NCBI RefSeq assembly: GCF_002897035.1
Contig: NZ_BAUX01000003.1
Span: 186,001 to 250,000 of the forward strand
Reading direction: 5' to 3'
DNA: 64,000 nucleotides
DNA from: Methylopila sp. Yamaguchi
GTDB lineage: Bacteria > Pseudomonadota > Alphaproteobacteria > Rhizobiales > Methylopilaceae
Positions 25,136 through 34,740 of this stretch are shown here, in pieces. Within the stretch, counting starts at the first letter, position 1. Each line of letters begins with the position of its first letter. The notes under the pieces are model-generated. The model did not search any database, was not told the origin of the DNA, and worked only from the letters and a program-made list of their open reading frames with translations. The translations under genes were made by a program, and so were the position numbers.

Positions 25136-28100
25136 GGCGTCGGGCCGATCTGCTTGAGGTAGTCGGCGAGGGCGTTCAGGTCCGCGGCGGAGGCGCGCAC
25201 GTTCGCGTGGGCCCTCACCGCGTCCGACAGCGTCGCGGCGGAGCCGTCGTGGAGATACGGTGCCGTGGCCCAGACGCCGCGCAGGGTCGGCACGTCGATG
25301 CCGGGCAGCGGGCCGCCAAGGCGGCTTCCAGACGAGGGCTTGATCGTGCCGACGTCCTTCACGCGGCGCTCGTTGCCGCTGATCGTCATGGCGTCGCCGG
25401 CGTGGCAGGACGCGCAGCGCAGGCGGTCGAACGCCGCCTTGCCGGCCGCCCCGGCGGGGGTCAACGTCCCGTCGGCCCGCGCGTAGGGGCTCGCTGGGAA
25501 CGCGGTCAGCGACTGCACGTACGCCGCGAGCGCGTCGAGATCCACGCTCGCCCGCGCTTTGCTGGTGCCCAACGGATCGGACCGAGTGCCGACCGCGAAG
25601 GCGGCGTCCGACATCAGGCCACGTCCGCCGGCGAAGCTGCGAATCTGGCCTTCGAAGTCCTGCACCTCGTTGAAGTTCGCGCTCCAGTGCATGAAGCCCT
25701 GTCCGGTCCCGGCTCGCCCCAGGAGCGAAATGGTGTTGCGCAGGCCTTCGCCGAAGCCGGTGAAGTCCCAGGTGCGGCCGTCGTCCTCGCCCCGGTCGTG
25801 GCAGGCGGCGCAGCTGAGATAGCCGTCCCGCGCCAGCCGAGGATCGGCGGCGTCGTAAAAGAACTGCTTTCCCTTCAGCACCGTGGGCGACAGCTTGTCC
25901 TGCTCGACCGTCGGGATCGTCGCGAGGATGCGTTCCTTCATCTGCCCGTAGCGCAGGATGTACGTGAGGGACACGACGGACACCGTGCGGTCCATGAAGT
26001 TGCCGACGTAGAGCGTGTCGCCGTCCGGGGACAGCGTGAGCGACGACGGCGCTCGGCCCACGCTGAAACGGAACAGCTCGCGCCCGCCGACCGGGTCCAC
26101 CACCGCGACTTGGCGCGTGGTCTGCAGCGCGACGAAGAGATAGGCGCCGGTGGGATGCATCACGGCGGCGCTGGCCACGCCGGAGTTGTCGAGGTCGATC
26201 CGGGCGCTCGGGTCCTCCTGGCCGGTGGCGAGGTCGATCTTGGAGACGACCGCGCGCACCGTGTTCTGGAAAGTCAGATTCTGGCCGTCGCGCAGCGTTC
26301 CCCGCGCGATGTTGTCCTGCTTGGAGGGCGCCCAGGCGGTCTTCCCGTCGGGCGAAAGGGCGAGAGCCCCCACGTAGTTCGGCACGCCGCGCCCGCCGGC
26401 CTCGCTGTCCGGCGCCGTTGAGTGGCGCAGCACGATCCTCTTCTCGACGGTCCCGTCCAGCTTCACGACGCGGACCTCGCCGCCGGTCGGGTCGCCGGCG
26501 GCGTCCACGCTCTTCACCACGGCCGTGCCTTCGCCCGGCTGCGGGGCGGTCACGAAGCGGGAGACGTAGACGCGGTCTTGCGCCTGATTGGTCGTGACGA
26601 AGCGCGGCGACGGGCCGACTGGCGCCGCGCCGCCATAGACCCCGTCGGGGTAGATCATCGCCGCCTGGCCGAGCCCCTCGAGCGTGACGATAGCGCTGCC
26701 GTTCCCATTCGCGAACACGATGCCGAAGGGTCGAGAGGCCGTCGGAAGCGCGATGGTCTTGACGACCCCGAGCGACATTGGGTCGATGATGCTGACCGTC
26801 GCGCTGTCACGGTTGACCACCCACACTTTGCCGTTCGGCGCGATCGCAAGGCTCTGGGGGGAGGCGCCGACCTTGATCTCCGCTACCCGCGTGTTGGTTC
26901 CGAGGTCGAGGACGGCGACGCTGTCGTTGTCGGGGTTTGCGATCCAGAGCCGCGGCGACATTCCAGCGCGCGCTTCGTAGCCGGCGGCGCCGCTCGTCGC
27001 GCCCCGCGCGTCGGCGCCCGACTTCACATAAACCGCCTGGTCGAAGCTGTAGGTCGTCTGCCGGCCGTTCGCCGTCTGCATGGTCAAGGTGACGTCGAAG
27101 CTGCCGGCGGTCTTGAACGCATGCGTCGTCACCGGGCTGGCCGAGAAGCCGGTGCCGGCCCCGCCGTCGCCGAAGCTCCAGCGGTAGCTCACCCCGTCGC
27201 CGTTCAGGATGCTTGGGGAGTAGGTCACCGTCTTGCCGACGACCGCCGGTTTGACGACGAGCGAACGCACGGAGGGCAAGGCGTCCGTGATGATCCAGGA
27301 AAAGCTCGCCGTCGTCGCCGCCAAGGCGTCGGCGGCGGTCACGGAACTGACGTAGGACCCGGGCGTGGTCGGCGTTCCCGAGATCCGCCCGGTGGCGTTG
27401 ATCGTCAGGCCGTCGGGGAGGCCAGTCGCGCTGAAGGCGATGGAGTCCCGGTCCGGATCGGTCGCCCGGACGACGAGCGAGACGGCCGCGCCCGCCGGCG
27501 ACGATTGCGCGGAGAGCGGCGTCAGCACCGGCGGTTTGTTGGCGAACACGCCGAAGGCCTGAACCTCCGCGAGCTGAAGCGTCGCCGCGCCCGCAGCCTG
27601 CACGCGCAGGTACCTGCCGACGCCGCCGAGCGGCACGTCGATGAACCGAGGAATCGTCACGTCCGGGCCGACGTAGCGTTTGATGACGGCGGGGTCCGCC
27701 ATCAGCTCGGCGTAGCTGCGGCCGGAAGGGTCCGAAGCCGACAGGAAGACATAGACATTCTTGGTCCGGTCCTCGCAGCAGTCGCTTCGCTTCCAGAGGC
27801 GGACGTAATCAAGCGCCGCGTGGCCGCCGAGATCGACCTGCCACCACGGATTGTCCTGCGCCGCCGTGTGCGTCACGGAGCCGGCCGCCCAGTCGCCGTT
27901 GACGTCGCCGTCGACGGCGCGCGCCGCCGCGCCTCCGTTCGCGACGCTCGACTGGCTCGCGGTCTTGCCGCGCGCGAGATTCGCCGTCGACAGTTGGGCG
28001 GCGGGCCCGCTGAGCTGCGTGACGGGGATGTTGACGAAGTCGACGTCGCCCGGCCTGAGCCAGCTCAGGCGCAGCGTGCCCCCAAACAGGCTGTTGTAGT

Positions 28101-30177
28101 ACTCCATGAAGACCGGGACCTTCTCGCCGGCCGTGAGTTCGATCTGCCCCTCCTTCACGGTGGGCGCGTGGGCGATCCAGTCGTCGGCGATCTGCGCGCC
28201 GCCGATCCACAACCGAACTCCGTCGTCGGACTCGATCCGGAACCGCGTGACCCCGCTGCGCTGCGCGGTGATCTCGCCGCTCCAGCGCGCCGAGAACGCG
28301 CCGGGCACGTTTCCGCCGGGCCCCGACTCCGGAAACGAGAAATAAGGCGCCTCGCGCCGGAGCATCGCGATCGGACCAGTCAGGTCCGTGGAGGCGTAGT
28401 ACTCGCCGACCAGGCCGTCGCCGGCGGGCAGCGCGTCGTCCACCGAGACCTTGAAGTCGGTCGAGACCGTCTGGCCCCCGGCGGTCGCGACCAGCGTCGC
28501 CTGGAATGCGCCGGCGGCTGACGGCGCGCCGGAAATGGCGCCGGTCTTGCGGTCGACGGTCATCCCGCTAGGGAGGCCGACGGCGCTGAAGATCGTGTCG
28601 GTCGACAGCGGGACGACGTTGGGCTGCACCAGAAGTCCCGCGCCCGCGCTCGCGACGATCGTCCCCGGACTGACCATCGACGCCACCCTGTTGGGGCTGA
28701 CATGGACGATCTTCGCGACCGACGGCGTGCCGGCTGCGTCGAGGCCGAACAACATCCAGTTTCCTGGCAGCAGGTAGCCTGGGTTCGAAGGCGCGCTGAC
28801 CGCGTAGGCGTTGGCGCCCGTCTTGCGGACGGCGAGCGACAACCGCCGCTGGTCGCTGTTGACCGAATGGGTGGTCGCCGACATGCGCACCAGCGAAAAG
28901 GCCACGACCTCGCGGTCGGTGACGACGGCCGCCTCCGCGCCGAAAGCGAGCTCGTCCGGCGCCGACAGGATCCGCGGTCGCGACGCCGGAGCCCCGTTCG
29001 CGTCGAAGAGATAGCCCGGAGAATAAATCTGGACGTCGGGATGGTCGGCGGAGCAGCCGCACAGACCGCCGCCGCCGGACAGCACGCGCCCGTCCGGCAA
29101 CAGCAGCGCGATGCTGTGGTAATTGCGCGGCCGCGCCGCGGCGGCGACCGTGCGGAAGGCGTTGGTCTTCGGGCTCCAGATCTCCGCCGCCAGCACGGCG
29201 TTCGAGTCCGAGAAGCTCTGGCCGTAGGTCTGGCCGCCGATCACCATCACGTCGCCGTCGGGCAGCACGACCGCGTTGTGGTAGGTGCGGGCGTAGGCCA
29301 TCGGCGCGACCTTGGTCACCGCCGCGTCGCCACTCGAGACGTCGATGACATAGGCGCCGGCGCGCGCCGGGTTGCCGTTGTACGAGATCGAGCCGCCGGT
29401 CTTCAGCACCTTGCCCGTGTCGTACATCGAGGCCGTGCCGTTGATCGCGAAGGCGTCGTCGCCGCGCAGCCCGGCGTCGCTCACCGCCCCTCCGCCTGTG
29501 GGGTCGATCCACTTCATGGCCGGGGAGGGGCCTGCGAACAGCACCTTGCCGTTCCCCGCCGGGATCAGCCAGTAATGGCTGTCGTAGGCGTAGCCGGAGG
29601 TAGCGTCGGGCGTGGTCATGCCGTTGGTGGTGACGCCGGGGAGCACGCGCCAGCCCGCGTCCGGAGTCCAGATCTCGCCGTCCTTGCGGTCCGCCCACTC
29701 GCCGGACCACGAGCCGCCGAGCGTCAGCACCGAGCCGTCGGCCAGTATGGTGTTGCCGCTGTAGCCGCGCGGGATGTTCATGTCCTGCGCGCGCGCGTAG
29801 CTCTTTGTTTTTGGATCGTAGATGCTCGTGACCGCGGCGTTCGATCCGCCGTTGGCGAGGACGCGGCCGTCTGCGAGCATGGTGGTGCCGGTGCAGAACA
29901 TATTGTGGCCGACGTTGGCGTCCTGCCGCACGTAGCTCGATGTCGCCGGGTCAAAGAGCAGCGCCTTCACTTGGCCAAGCGTGCCGAAGGTGAACTCGTC
30001 GTCCGCGGACCACAGAAGGGTCTTGCCGTCCGGCAGCACCGCGCCCGAGGACGGGATCAGCGGCAGCGTCACGACGCCGGACCACTTGCCGGACGCGGCC
30101 TCGCCCGTCGCGCCCGCCGGGGAGACGGCGCACGCCATCAACGCCGCGACGGCGGCGGCCGCGATGCTGAGTTTCAT
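25132..30177 (-). CDS. Galactose oxidase / PA14 / discoidin / PKD / beta-propeller / di-haem cytochrome fusion
   Basis: The 1681-residue exported protein has a signal peptide of 1-23. Residues 30-500 are a galactose/glyoxal oxidase: Kelch propeller plus DUF1929-like C-domain, with Cys95 (MFCTGTTM), Tyr139 (PRGYS), Trp157 (GGSWSG), Tyr353-His354 (RNYHS) and His437 (TTHSVNSDQRR). These equal the Tyr-Cys cofactor, stacking Trp and copper ligands of Fusarium galactose oxidase. Next come a putative-Ig domain (505-580), PA14 (585-720), discoidin-like (735-875), putative-Ig (880-965), PKD (968-1052), a YVTN propeller (1070-1405) and a CCP/MauG-like cytochrome (1425-1681) with CAACH (1456-1460) and CASCH (1588-1592). 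It oxidises a primary alcohol or aldehyde to yield H2O2. The haem module may reduce the peroxide or accept electrons. Confidence 0.9.
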   Translation of the reverse strand: MKLSIAAAAVAALMACAVSPAGATGEAASGKWSGVVTLPLIPSSGAVLPDGKTLLWSADDEFTFGTLGQVKALLFDPATSSYVRQDANVGHNMFCTGTTMLADGRVLANGGSNAAVTSIYDPKTKSYARAQDMNIPRGYSGNTILADGSVLTLGGSWSGEWADRKDGEIWTPDAGWRVLPGVTTNGMTTPDATSGYAYDSHYWLIPAGNGKVLFAGPSPAMKWIDPTGGGAVSDAGLRGDDAFAINGTASMYDTGKVLKTGGSISYNGNPARAGAYVIDVSSGDAAVTKVAPMAYARTYHNAVVLPDGDVMVIGGQTYGQSFSDSNAVLAAEIWSPKTNAFRTVAAAARPRNYHSIALLLPDGRVLSGGGGLCGCSADHPDVQIYSPGYLFDANGAPASRPRILSAPDELAFGAEAAVVTDREVVAFSLVRMSATTHSVNSDQRRLSLAVRKTGANAYAVSAPSNPGYLLPGNWMLFGLDAAGTPSVAKIVHVSPNRVASMVSPGTIVASAGAGLLVQPNVVPLSTDTIFSAVGLPSGMTVDRKTGAISGAPSAAGAFQATLVATAGGQTVSTDFKVSVDDALPAGDGLVGEYYASTDLTGPIAMLRREAPYFSFPESGPGGNVPGAFSARWSGEITAQRSGVTRFRIESDDGVRLWIGGAQIADDWIAHAPTVKEGQIELTAGEKVPVFMEYYNSLFGGTLRLSWLRPGDVDFVNIPVTQLSGPAAQLSTANLARGKTASQSSVANGGAAARAVDGDVNGDWAAGSVTHTAAQDNPWWQVDLGGHAALDYVRLWKRSDCCEDRTKNVYVFLSASDPSGRSYAELMADPAVIKRYVGPDVTIPRFIDVPLGGVGRYLRVQAAGAATLQLAEVQAFGVFANKPPVLTPLSAQSSPAGAAVSLVVRATDPDRDSIAFSATGLPDGLTINATGRISGTPTTPGSYVSSVTAADALAATTASFSWIITDALPSVRSLVVKPAVVGKTVTYSPSILNGDGVSYRWSFGDGGAGTGFSASPVTTHAFKTAGSFDVTLTMQTANGRQTTYSFDQAVYVKSGADARGATSGAAGYEARAGMSPRLWIANPDNDSVAVLDLGTNTRVAEIKVGASPQSLAIAPNGKVWVVNRDSATVSIIDPMSLGVVKTIALPTASRPFGIVFANGNGSAIVTLEGLGQAAMIYPDGVYGGAAPVGPSPRFVTTNQAQDRVYVSRFVTAPQPGEGTAVVKSVDAAGDPTGGEVRVVKLDGTVEKRIVLRHSTAPDSEAGGRGVPNYVGALALSPDGKTAWAPSKQDNIARGTLRDGQNLTFQNTVRAVVSKIDLATGQEDPSARIDLDNSGVASAAVMHPTGAYLFVALQTTRQVAVVDPVGGRELFRFSVGRAPSSLTLSPDGDTLYVGNFMDRTVSVVSLTYILRYGQMKERILATIPTVEQDKLSPTVLKGKQFFYDAADPRLARDGYLSCAACHDRGEDDGRTWDFTGFGEGLRNTISLLGRAGTGQGFMHWSANFNEVQDFEGQIRSFAGGRGLMSDAAFAVGTRSDPLGTSKARASVDLDALAAYVQSLTAFPASPYARADGTLTPAGAAGKAAFDRLRCASCHAGDAMTISGNERRVKDVGTIKPSSGSRLGGPLPGIDVPTLRGVWATAPYLHDGSAATLSDAVRAHANVRASAADLNALADYLKQIGPTP

Positions 30178-30526
30178 GCCATCCCCCGAGGTGATGGGCC
30201 GATGACCGGCCCCCGCCGATCACCGTTCCTCACGCTCAACTGATTCAATGTTTAGAAAAAAGAGTCAAAAGCTTCGCTGATCGATCGTTAATTTCTGCGT
30301 CGAGGCAGGCGCTTCGGCTTTGGAAGTATGTTCAGGCTCCGGCTTTGCTCGGACACGTCATTGATCGCATGCCCCGATGACGGGCGCCCTCGCTCCGGAC
30401 ACTATGGCGTTGGACGATGAATCGGCGGTCAAAGGTCGCGGGGGATTGACCGAGAGCGGACGGAGGCTGCCGATGCGGGCGGCTTTCGGCATGTTGCCCA
30501 CGGCGAACAGGGATGAGACGGCAGGG
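30178..30526. other. Divergent promoter region of oxidase fusion and amide operons
   Basis: An AT-rich stretch (about 30240-30300) probably holds the promoters. The upstream extension of the AmiC frame to 30377 lacks a ribosome site and family similarity, so it is treated as non-coding. No other gene is seen. Confidence 0.5.
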
Positions 30527-31684
30527 ATGGCGAGGGAGGACGACGCGGCGACGTGGCGGGTGGGCGTGCTGTTCTCGCGCAGCGGCGTGAGCGGCGTCAC
30601 CGAGACGGAGCACTTCCTCGGGACGGCGCTCGCCATCGAGGAGATCAACACCGCGGGCGGCGTGCTGGGCCGGCAGATCGAGCCGATCTGCTACGATCCC
30701 GCCGCCGACAACGAGGCCTATCGCGCTCTTGCGCGTCGGCTGTTGGCCGACGATGGCGTCGAGGTGATCTTCGGCTGTTCGCTGTCGGCAAGCCGCAAGT
30801 CGGTGCTGTCGACCATCGAGCGCCACAACGGCCTCCTCTGGTACCCGTCGATCTACGAAGGGTTCGAATACTCGGAGAACGTCATCTACACCGGCGCCAC
30901 GCTGAACCAGAACGTGTTCGCCCTGGCGGACTTCCTGCTGCAGGAGTACGGGCCGCGGATCTTCATCGTCGGTTCGGACTACATCTACCCGCGAGAGTCC
31001 AACCGGGTGATGCGCGATCTCATCGAGGCCAAGGGCGGGACGATCGTCGGCGAGCTCTATGCGCCGCTGGACGCCGACGAGGACGCCCACAAGGCGATGC
31101 TGGCGCAGATCCTGCGCGCCGCGCCTGACGCGGTGTTTTCGACCGTGGTGGGACGCGGCGCCGAGCGGCTTTACCGCGCCTACGCCGACGCCGGGGTCGA
31201 CCGCACGCGCCGGCCGATCGCGAGCCTCACCATGTCCGAGGGCCAAATCCAGGCGATCGGCGCGGAGCGCTGCTCCGGCCACGTGCTGGCCGCGCATTAT
31301 TTCGAGCAGCTCGACAGCCACGAGAACCGGCGGTTCGTCCAGGCCTTCAAGGCGCGCTTCGGCGAGGCCCGGCCGACGAGCATGTGGTCGGAGACGGCCT
31401 ACGCGCAGGTGCACCTCTTCGCCAAGGCGCTCGCCGAGGCCGGCACGCTCGACGCGGAGCGCCTCAGCGCCGCCGCCCTGCGCCAGAGCTTCGCGGCGCC
31501 CGAGGGCGAACTCGCCTTCGACGGCGAAACCCGCCACATCTGGCTGACGCCCGGCATCGGCGTCGCCCGCGAGGACGGACAGTTCGACGTCGTCTGGCGC
31601 TCGAGACGTCCCGTGCGTCCGGACCCGTACCTCGCGGCGTCGCGGTTCGAGTCGAACTGGCTCGAGGAAGGACTCGCCTCGTGA
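30527..31684 (+). CDS. amiC: AmiC-like amide sensor/negative regulator
   Basis: The 385-residue type I periplasmic-binding-fold protein aligns well with Pseudomonas AmiC: VGVLFSRSGVSG, YPSIYEGFEYSENVIY, FIVGSDYIYPRESNRVMRDL, VFSTVVGRGAERLYRA and the ending RRPVRPDPYL. AmiC is cytoplasmic. It binds amides and releases AmiR. The start at 30527 matches the AmiC N-terminus, whereas the longer frame adds 50 unrelated residues. It overlaps the amiR start by four bases (GTGA), as expected for the AmiC-AmiR complex. Confidence 0.88.
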   Translation: MAREDDAATWRVGVLFSRSGVSGVTETEHFLGTALAIEEINTAGGVLGRQIEPICYDPAADNEAYRALARRLLADDGVEVIFGCSLSASRKSVLSTIERHNGLLWYPSIYEGFEYSENVIYTGATLNQNVFALADFLLQEYGPRIFIVGSDYIYPRESNRVMRDLIEAKGGTIVGELYAPLDADEDAHKAMLAQILRAAPDAVFSTVVGRGAERLYRAYADAGVDRTRRPIASLTMSEGQIQAIGAERCSGHVLAAHYFEQLDSHENRRFVQAFKARFGEARPTSMWSETAYAQVHLFAKALAEAGTLDAERLSAAALRQSFAAPEGELAFDGETRHIWLTPGIGVAREDGQFDVVWRSRRPVRPDPYLAASRFESNWLEEGLAS

Positions 31685-32307
31685 GCGGTCCGGCCCGCAG
31701 GATCCTCGAGGATCTTCGCCGCGCCCGGGCGCTGGTGGTGCATCCGCGCGACGAGGAGGGCGCCTCGCTGGTCGATCAGCTGCGTCGTCTGGGCTGCGAG
31801 GTCGCGATCGCCTGGCCGCCGCCCGCGGCTCTGCCGCCCGACATCGACACCTTGTTCGTCCAACTCGACGACGCCGAGGTCGGACATCTGTTGCCTTCGA
31901 TCGAGGAGACGGAGCCCGCGGTGATCGCGATCGTCGCCTATGAGAGCCCGACCTCGCTGAAGGCGATCGTCGACTTCAACGCCCACGGGGTGCTGAGCAA
32001 GCCGCTCAGGCCGCGGGGCGTGCTGACCCAGTTCGCGCTGGCCCGCTACCGGCGGGGCTACGAGGGTCGGCTGACGGCCAAGATCGTCAAGCTCGAAGAG
32101 ACGATGAAGGGCCGCCGGATGGTCGAGAAGGCGGTGCGCCTCCTGACCGACCTCAACCGGATCGACGAGGACGCGGCCTACAAGCTGCTGCGCGACCGCG
32201 CCACCGCCGCCCGGGTGCCGCTGGCGAGCGTGGCCGAGAGCGTGGTGGCCGCGCACGAGGCGATGAGCGGCCTAGGGCTGCACATCTCGTTGGCCGAAAG
32301 GTCATGA
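31681..32307 (+). CDS. amiR: AmiR-like ANTAR transcription antiterminator
   Basis: The 208-residue protein has a pseudo-receiver N-terminal domain (about 15-125) without the phosphoacceptor Asp pattern and a C-terminal coiled coil plus ANTAR domain (about 135-205, RRMVEKAVRLLTDLNRIDED). ANTAR proteins bind nascent RNA to stop termination. It starts at GTG 31681 inside the amiC stop. With AmiC it probably controls the downstream amidase and transporter genes. The leader before 32481 is short (173 bases), and I cannot fold a clear ANTAR two-hairpin site there. Confidence 0.88.
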   Translation: MSGPARRILEDLRRARALVVHPRDEEGASLVDQLRRLGCEVAIAWPPPAALPPDIDTLFVQLDDAEVGHLLPSIEETEPAVIAIVAYESPTSLKAIVDFNAHGVLSKPLRPRGVLTQFALARYRRGYEGRLTAKIVKLEETMKGRRMVEKAVRLLTDLNRIDEDAAYKLLRDRATAARVPLASVAESVVAAHEAMSGLGLHISLAERS

Positions 32308-32480
32308 TCACGGCAGGTTCTGCTGCATTTATCGCCTTGATCAGCGCGCCGTCACGTCTATCGTAACGGCCTCGGGCAGGATTGCCCCGCAGCAGGATTG
32401 CTGCATCACATCTCGGCTATGGAGCCTCTGGTCTGCGGATGACTTCCGCGTCCAGGGGATTTTTGCGTTTTGGAGCTTAC

Positions 32481-33326
32481 ATGATCCAGGCGAATGACCC
32501 CGTGCGTCCGCCGTTGCAGGTGTCGTGCGTTCAGTTCGAGCCGAAGATGGGCGCCGTGGCCGACAACGTCGCGCGGGCGTCCGAGCTCATCCGCGCGGCG
32601 GCGGCGTCGGGAAGCCGGCTTATCGTGCTGCCGGAGCTCGCCAACAGCGGCTACGTCTTCGAAAGCATGGAGGAGGCGACGGCGCTCTCCGAGCCCGCCA
32701 AGGACGGACCGACGGCGCTCGCCTGGGGCGCGCTCGCCAAGGAGCTCGGCGTCTATCTCGTCGCCGGCTTCGCCGAACGTGACGGCGACGCGCTCTACAA
32801 CTCGGCGATGATCCTCGGCCCGGAGGGCTTCGTCGGCGTCTACCGAAAGTCGCATCTCTGGTACCGGGAGAACCTGTTCTTCCGGAAGGGCGATCTCGGC
32901 TTTCCCGTTTTCGAGACCGCGATCGGGACCATCGGCGTCGCCATCTGCTACGACGGCTGGTTCCCTGAGACGTTCCGCCAGCTCGCGCTAGCCGGCGCCG
33001 AGATCGTCTGCATCCCCACGAACTGGGTGCCGATGCCGAACCAGCCCGAGGGCGAGGCGGCGATGGCCAACACGCTGCACCGCGCGGCGGCGCATTCCAA
33101 CGGGATCTTCATCGCCTGCGCCGACCGCGTCGGCGTCGAGCGGGGCCAACCCTTCGAAGGCCAGAGCCTGATCATCGGGCCGAAGGGCTGGACGATCGCC
33201 GGACCGGCGAGCCGCGACCAGCCCGAGACGCTCACCGCGATCATCGACCTAAACGAGGCCTCCGCGAAGGACCTCAACGAGTTCAATTCCGTCCTGCGCG
33301 ACAGGCGCAGCGACGTCTACGGCTGA
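32481..33326 (+). CDS. Nitrilase-superfamily amidase (carbon-nitrogen hydrolase)
   Basis: The 281-residue enzyme has the Glu52-Lys123-Cys156 triad (LPELANSG, YRKSHLW, AICYDGW). The hydrolysis of amides, carbamoyl compounds or nitriles through a Cys thioester is known for the family. The AmiCR regulators and the amide-type transporter suggest that it acts on a short amide. It is shorter than the 345-residue AmiE amidases and more like the 280-300-residue branches. The ATG at 32481 follows GGAG by five bases, and the longer frame from 32382 is rejected. Confidence 0.88.
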   Translation: MIQANDPVRPPLQVSCVQFEPKMGAVADNVARASELIRAAAASGSRLIVLPELANSGYVFESMEEATALSEPAKDGPTALAWGALAKELGVYLVAGFAERDGDALYNSAMILGPEGFVGVYRKSHLWYRENLFFRKGDLGFPVFETAIGTIGVAICYDGWFPETFRQLALAGAEIVCIPTNWVPMPNQPEGEAAMANTLHRAAAHSNGIFIACADRVGVERGQPFEGQSLIIGPKGWTIAGPASRDQPETLTAIIDLNEASAKDLNEFNSVLRDRRSDVYG

Positions 33327-33372
33327 AGCCCCGGCCTCGCCGTCTCACCCTGTCTCCGAGGAGCCAAGATCC

Positions 33373-34530
33373 ATGCTCAAGCGTCACCTCGCCGGCGTCG
33401 CCGCCGCCCTCGCGCTCGCGGCGTCGCCCGCCTTCGCGGCCGACAAGCCGATCGTCATCGGCGTGCCGGTCGGCCTCTCCGGCGCGAACAGCGTCGTCGC
33501 CCCGTCCGTCGTGCAGTCCGCGGAGCTCGCCGTCGAGGAGATCAACGCCGCCGGCGGCGTTCTCGGCCGTCAGCTCAAGCTCGAGGTCGCCGACGACGCC
33601 TCCGGCGCGGCTGGCGCGCAAAAGGCCTTCGACTCCCTCATCTACCAGAAGAAGGTCGACGTTCTGATCTCCATGGAGACGAGCGCGGCCCGCAACGCTG
33701 GCCTTCCCGCCGTCACCAAGGGCAAGGTGCCGTACATCTACACCTCGTTCTACGAGGGTCGCTCCTGCAACAAGAACCTGTTCGTGAACGCCTGGGTGCC
33801 CGAGCAGCAGGTGCCGCCGATCGTCGACGCCTTCGCCAAGGGCAAGGGCGCCAAGACCTACTTCCTGATCGGCAGCGACTACGCCTTCGGCCGCGGCATG
33901 CTGGCCTTCACCAAGAGCTACATCGAGAAGATCGGCGGCAAGGTCGTCGGCGAAGAGTACCTCCCGATGGACGGCAGCGACTGGACCGCGATCATCTCGA
34001 AGCTGAAAGACGCAAAGCCTGACGCGCTGATCACCTCGACCGCCGGCGGAGCGCCGAACGTGACGCTGACCAAGCAGCTGCGCGGCGCGGGCGTCACGCT
34101 GCCCTACGCCAACCTCGCGGTCGACGAAGGCACGGCGAAGAGCATGGGCGCGGACGCCGAGGGCATCTACCTCTCCGCCTCCTATGTCACCGGCATCGAC
34201 AGCCCCGAGAACAAGACCTTCCTCGCGGCGATGGAGAAGAAGTTCGGCGCCGGCCTCAAGACCCCGAACGACCTTTCGGTGCCGCAGTACGAGGCGATCT
34301 ACCTCTACAAGGCCGCCGTCGAGAAGGCGGGCGGCACGGAGACCGCGAAGGTGCTCGAGGCGCTGCCGACCGTGAGCTTCACCGGCCCGCGCGGCTCGAT
34401 CAGCATGTCGAAGCAGCACCACGCGCCGCTGACGATGTACCTCGGCCAGGTGCAGGGCGACGGCTCGGTCAAGGTCGTGAGCTCCTTCAAGGACGTCGAT
34501 CCCGGCGAGCAGTGCCCCAAGCTGAACTGA
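33373..34530 (+). CDS. Branched-chain amino acid/amide ABC transporter, substrate-binding protein
   Basis: The 385-residue periplasmic protein has a clear signal peptide (MLKRHLAGVAAALALAASPA, cut after AFA at about 22). A type I periplasmic-binding fold of the LivJ/UrtA group follows (VGLSGANSVVAPSVVQSAEL; GSDYAFGRGM). It delivers an amide, urea-like or amino acid ligand to the LivH/LivM channel. It follows the amidase by 46 bases and precedes the permease genes after a repeat. Confidence 0.9.
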   Translation: MLKRHLAGVAAALALAASPAFAADKPIVIGVPVGLSGANSVVAPSVVQSAELAVEEINAAGGVLGRQLKLEVADDASGAAGAQKAFDSLIYQKKVDVLISMETSAARNAGLPAVTKGKVPYIYTSFYEGRSCNKNLFVNAWVPEQQVPPIVDAFAKGKGAKTYFLIGSDYAFGRGMLAFTKSYIEKIGGKVVGEEYLPMDGSDWTAIISKLKDAKPDALITSTAGGAPNVTLTKQLRGAGVTLPYANLAVDEGTAKSMGADAEGIYLSASYVTGIDSPENKTFLAAMEKKFGAGLKTPNDLSVPQYEAIYLYKAAVEKAGGTETAKVLEALPTVSFTGPRGSISMSKQHHAPLTMYLGQVQGDGSVKVVSSFKDVDPGEQCPKLN

Positions 34531-34568
34531 TCCGAGAAGAGGTCACTGGCCTCCGCGGAATCGTCGCC

Positions 34569-34664
34569 GTCATGCCCGGCGGAGCCGGGCATCCATGACT
34601 TTCTGGGATCGTCGCGCTCGACGCCCAAGTCGTGGATGCCGGCGAAGGCGGGCATGACGATGGA
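34569..34664. repeat. REP-like palindromic repeat pair
   Basis: GTCATGCCCGGCGGAGCCGG starts the first unit (arms ATGCCCGGC and GCCGGGCAT). The second, inverted unit is TGGATGCCGGCGAAGGCGGG then CATGAC. It is related to the repeat at 20784. It lies inside the operon between the binding-protein gene and livH, where a hairpin could set their relative expression. Confidence 0.7.
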
Positions 34665-34740
34665 GGCCACCCCGCCAGGCCGCAAACGACCCTAGCCCCG
34701 TTTGCGGGCAAGAACGCGATCCTTTCTAAAGGGGCCGAAG

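Noticed and set aside
24916-26421. Open frame of 501 codons on the plus strand
   Set aside because: Antisense shadow of the SCO, cytochrome c and oxidase genes, without family features.
26422-28521. Open frame of 699 codons on the plus strand
   Set aside because: It is the antisense of the oxidase fusion gene. It is Arg/Gly/Asp/His-rich low complexity with no domain, a normal effect of high GC.
30377-30526. N-terminal extension of AmiC
   Set aside because: The 50 residues lack similarity to AmiC and no ribosome site precedes 30377.
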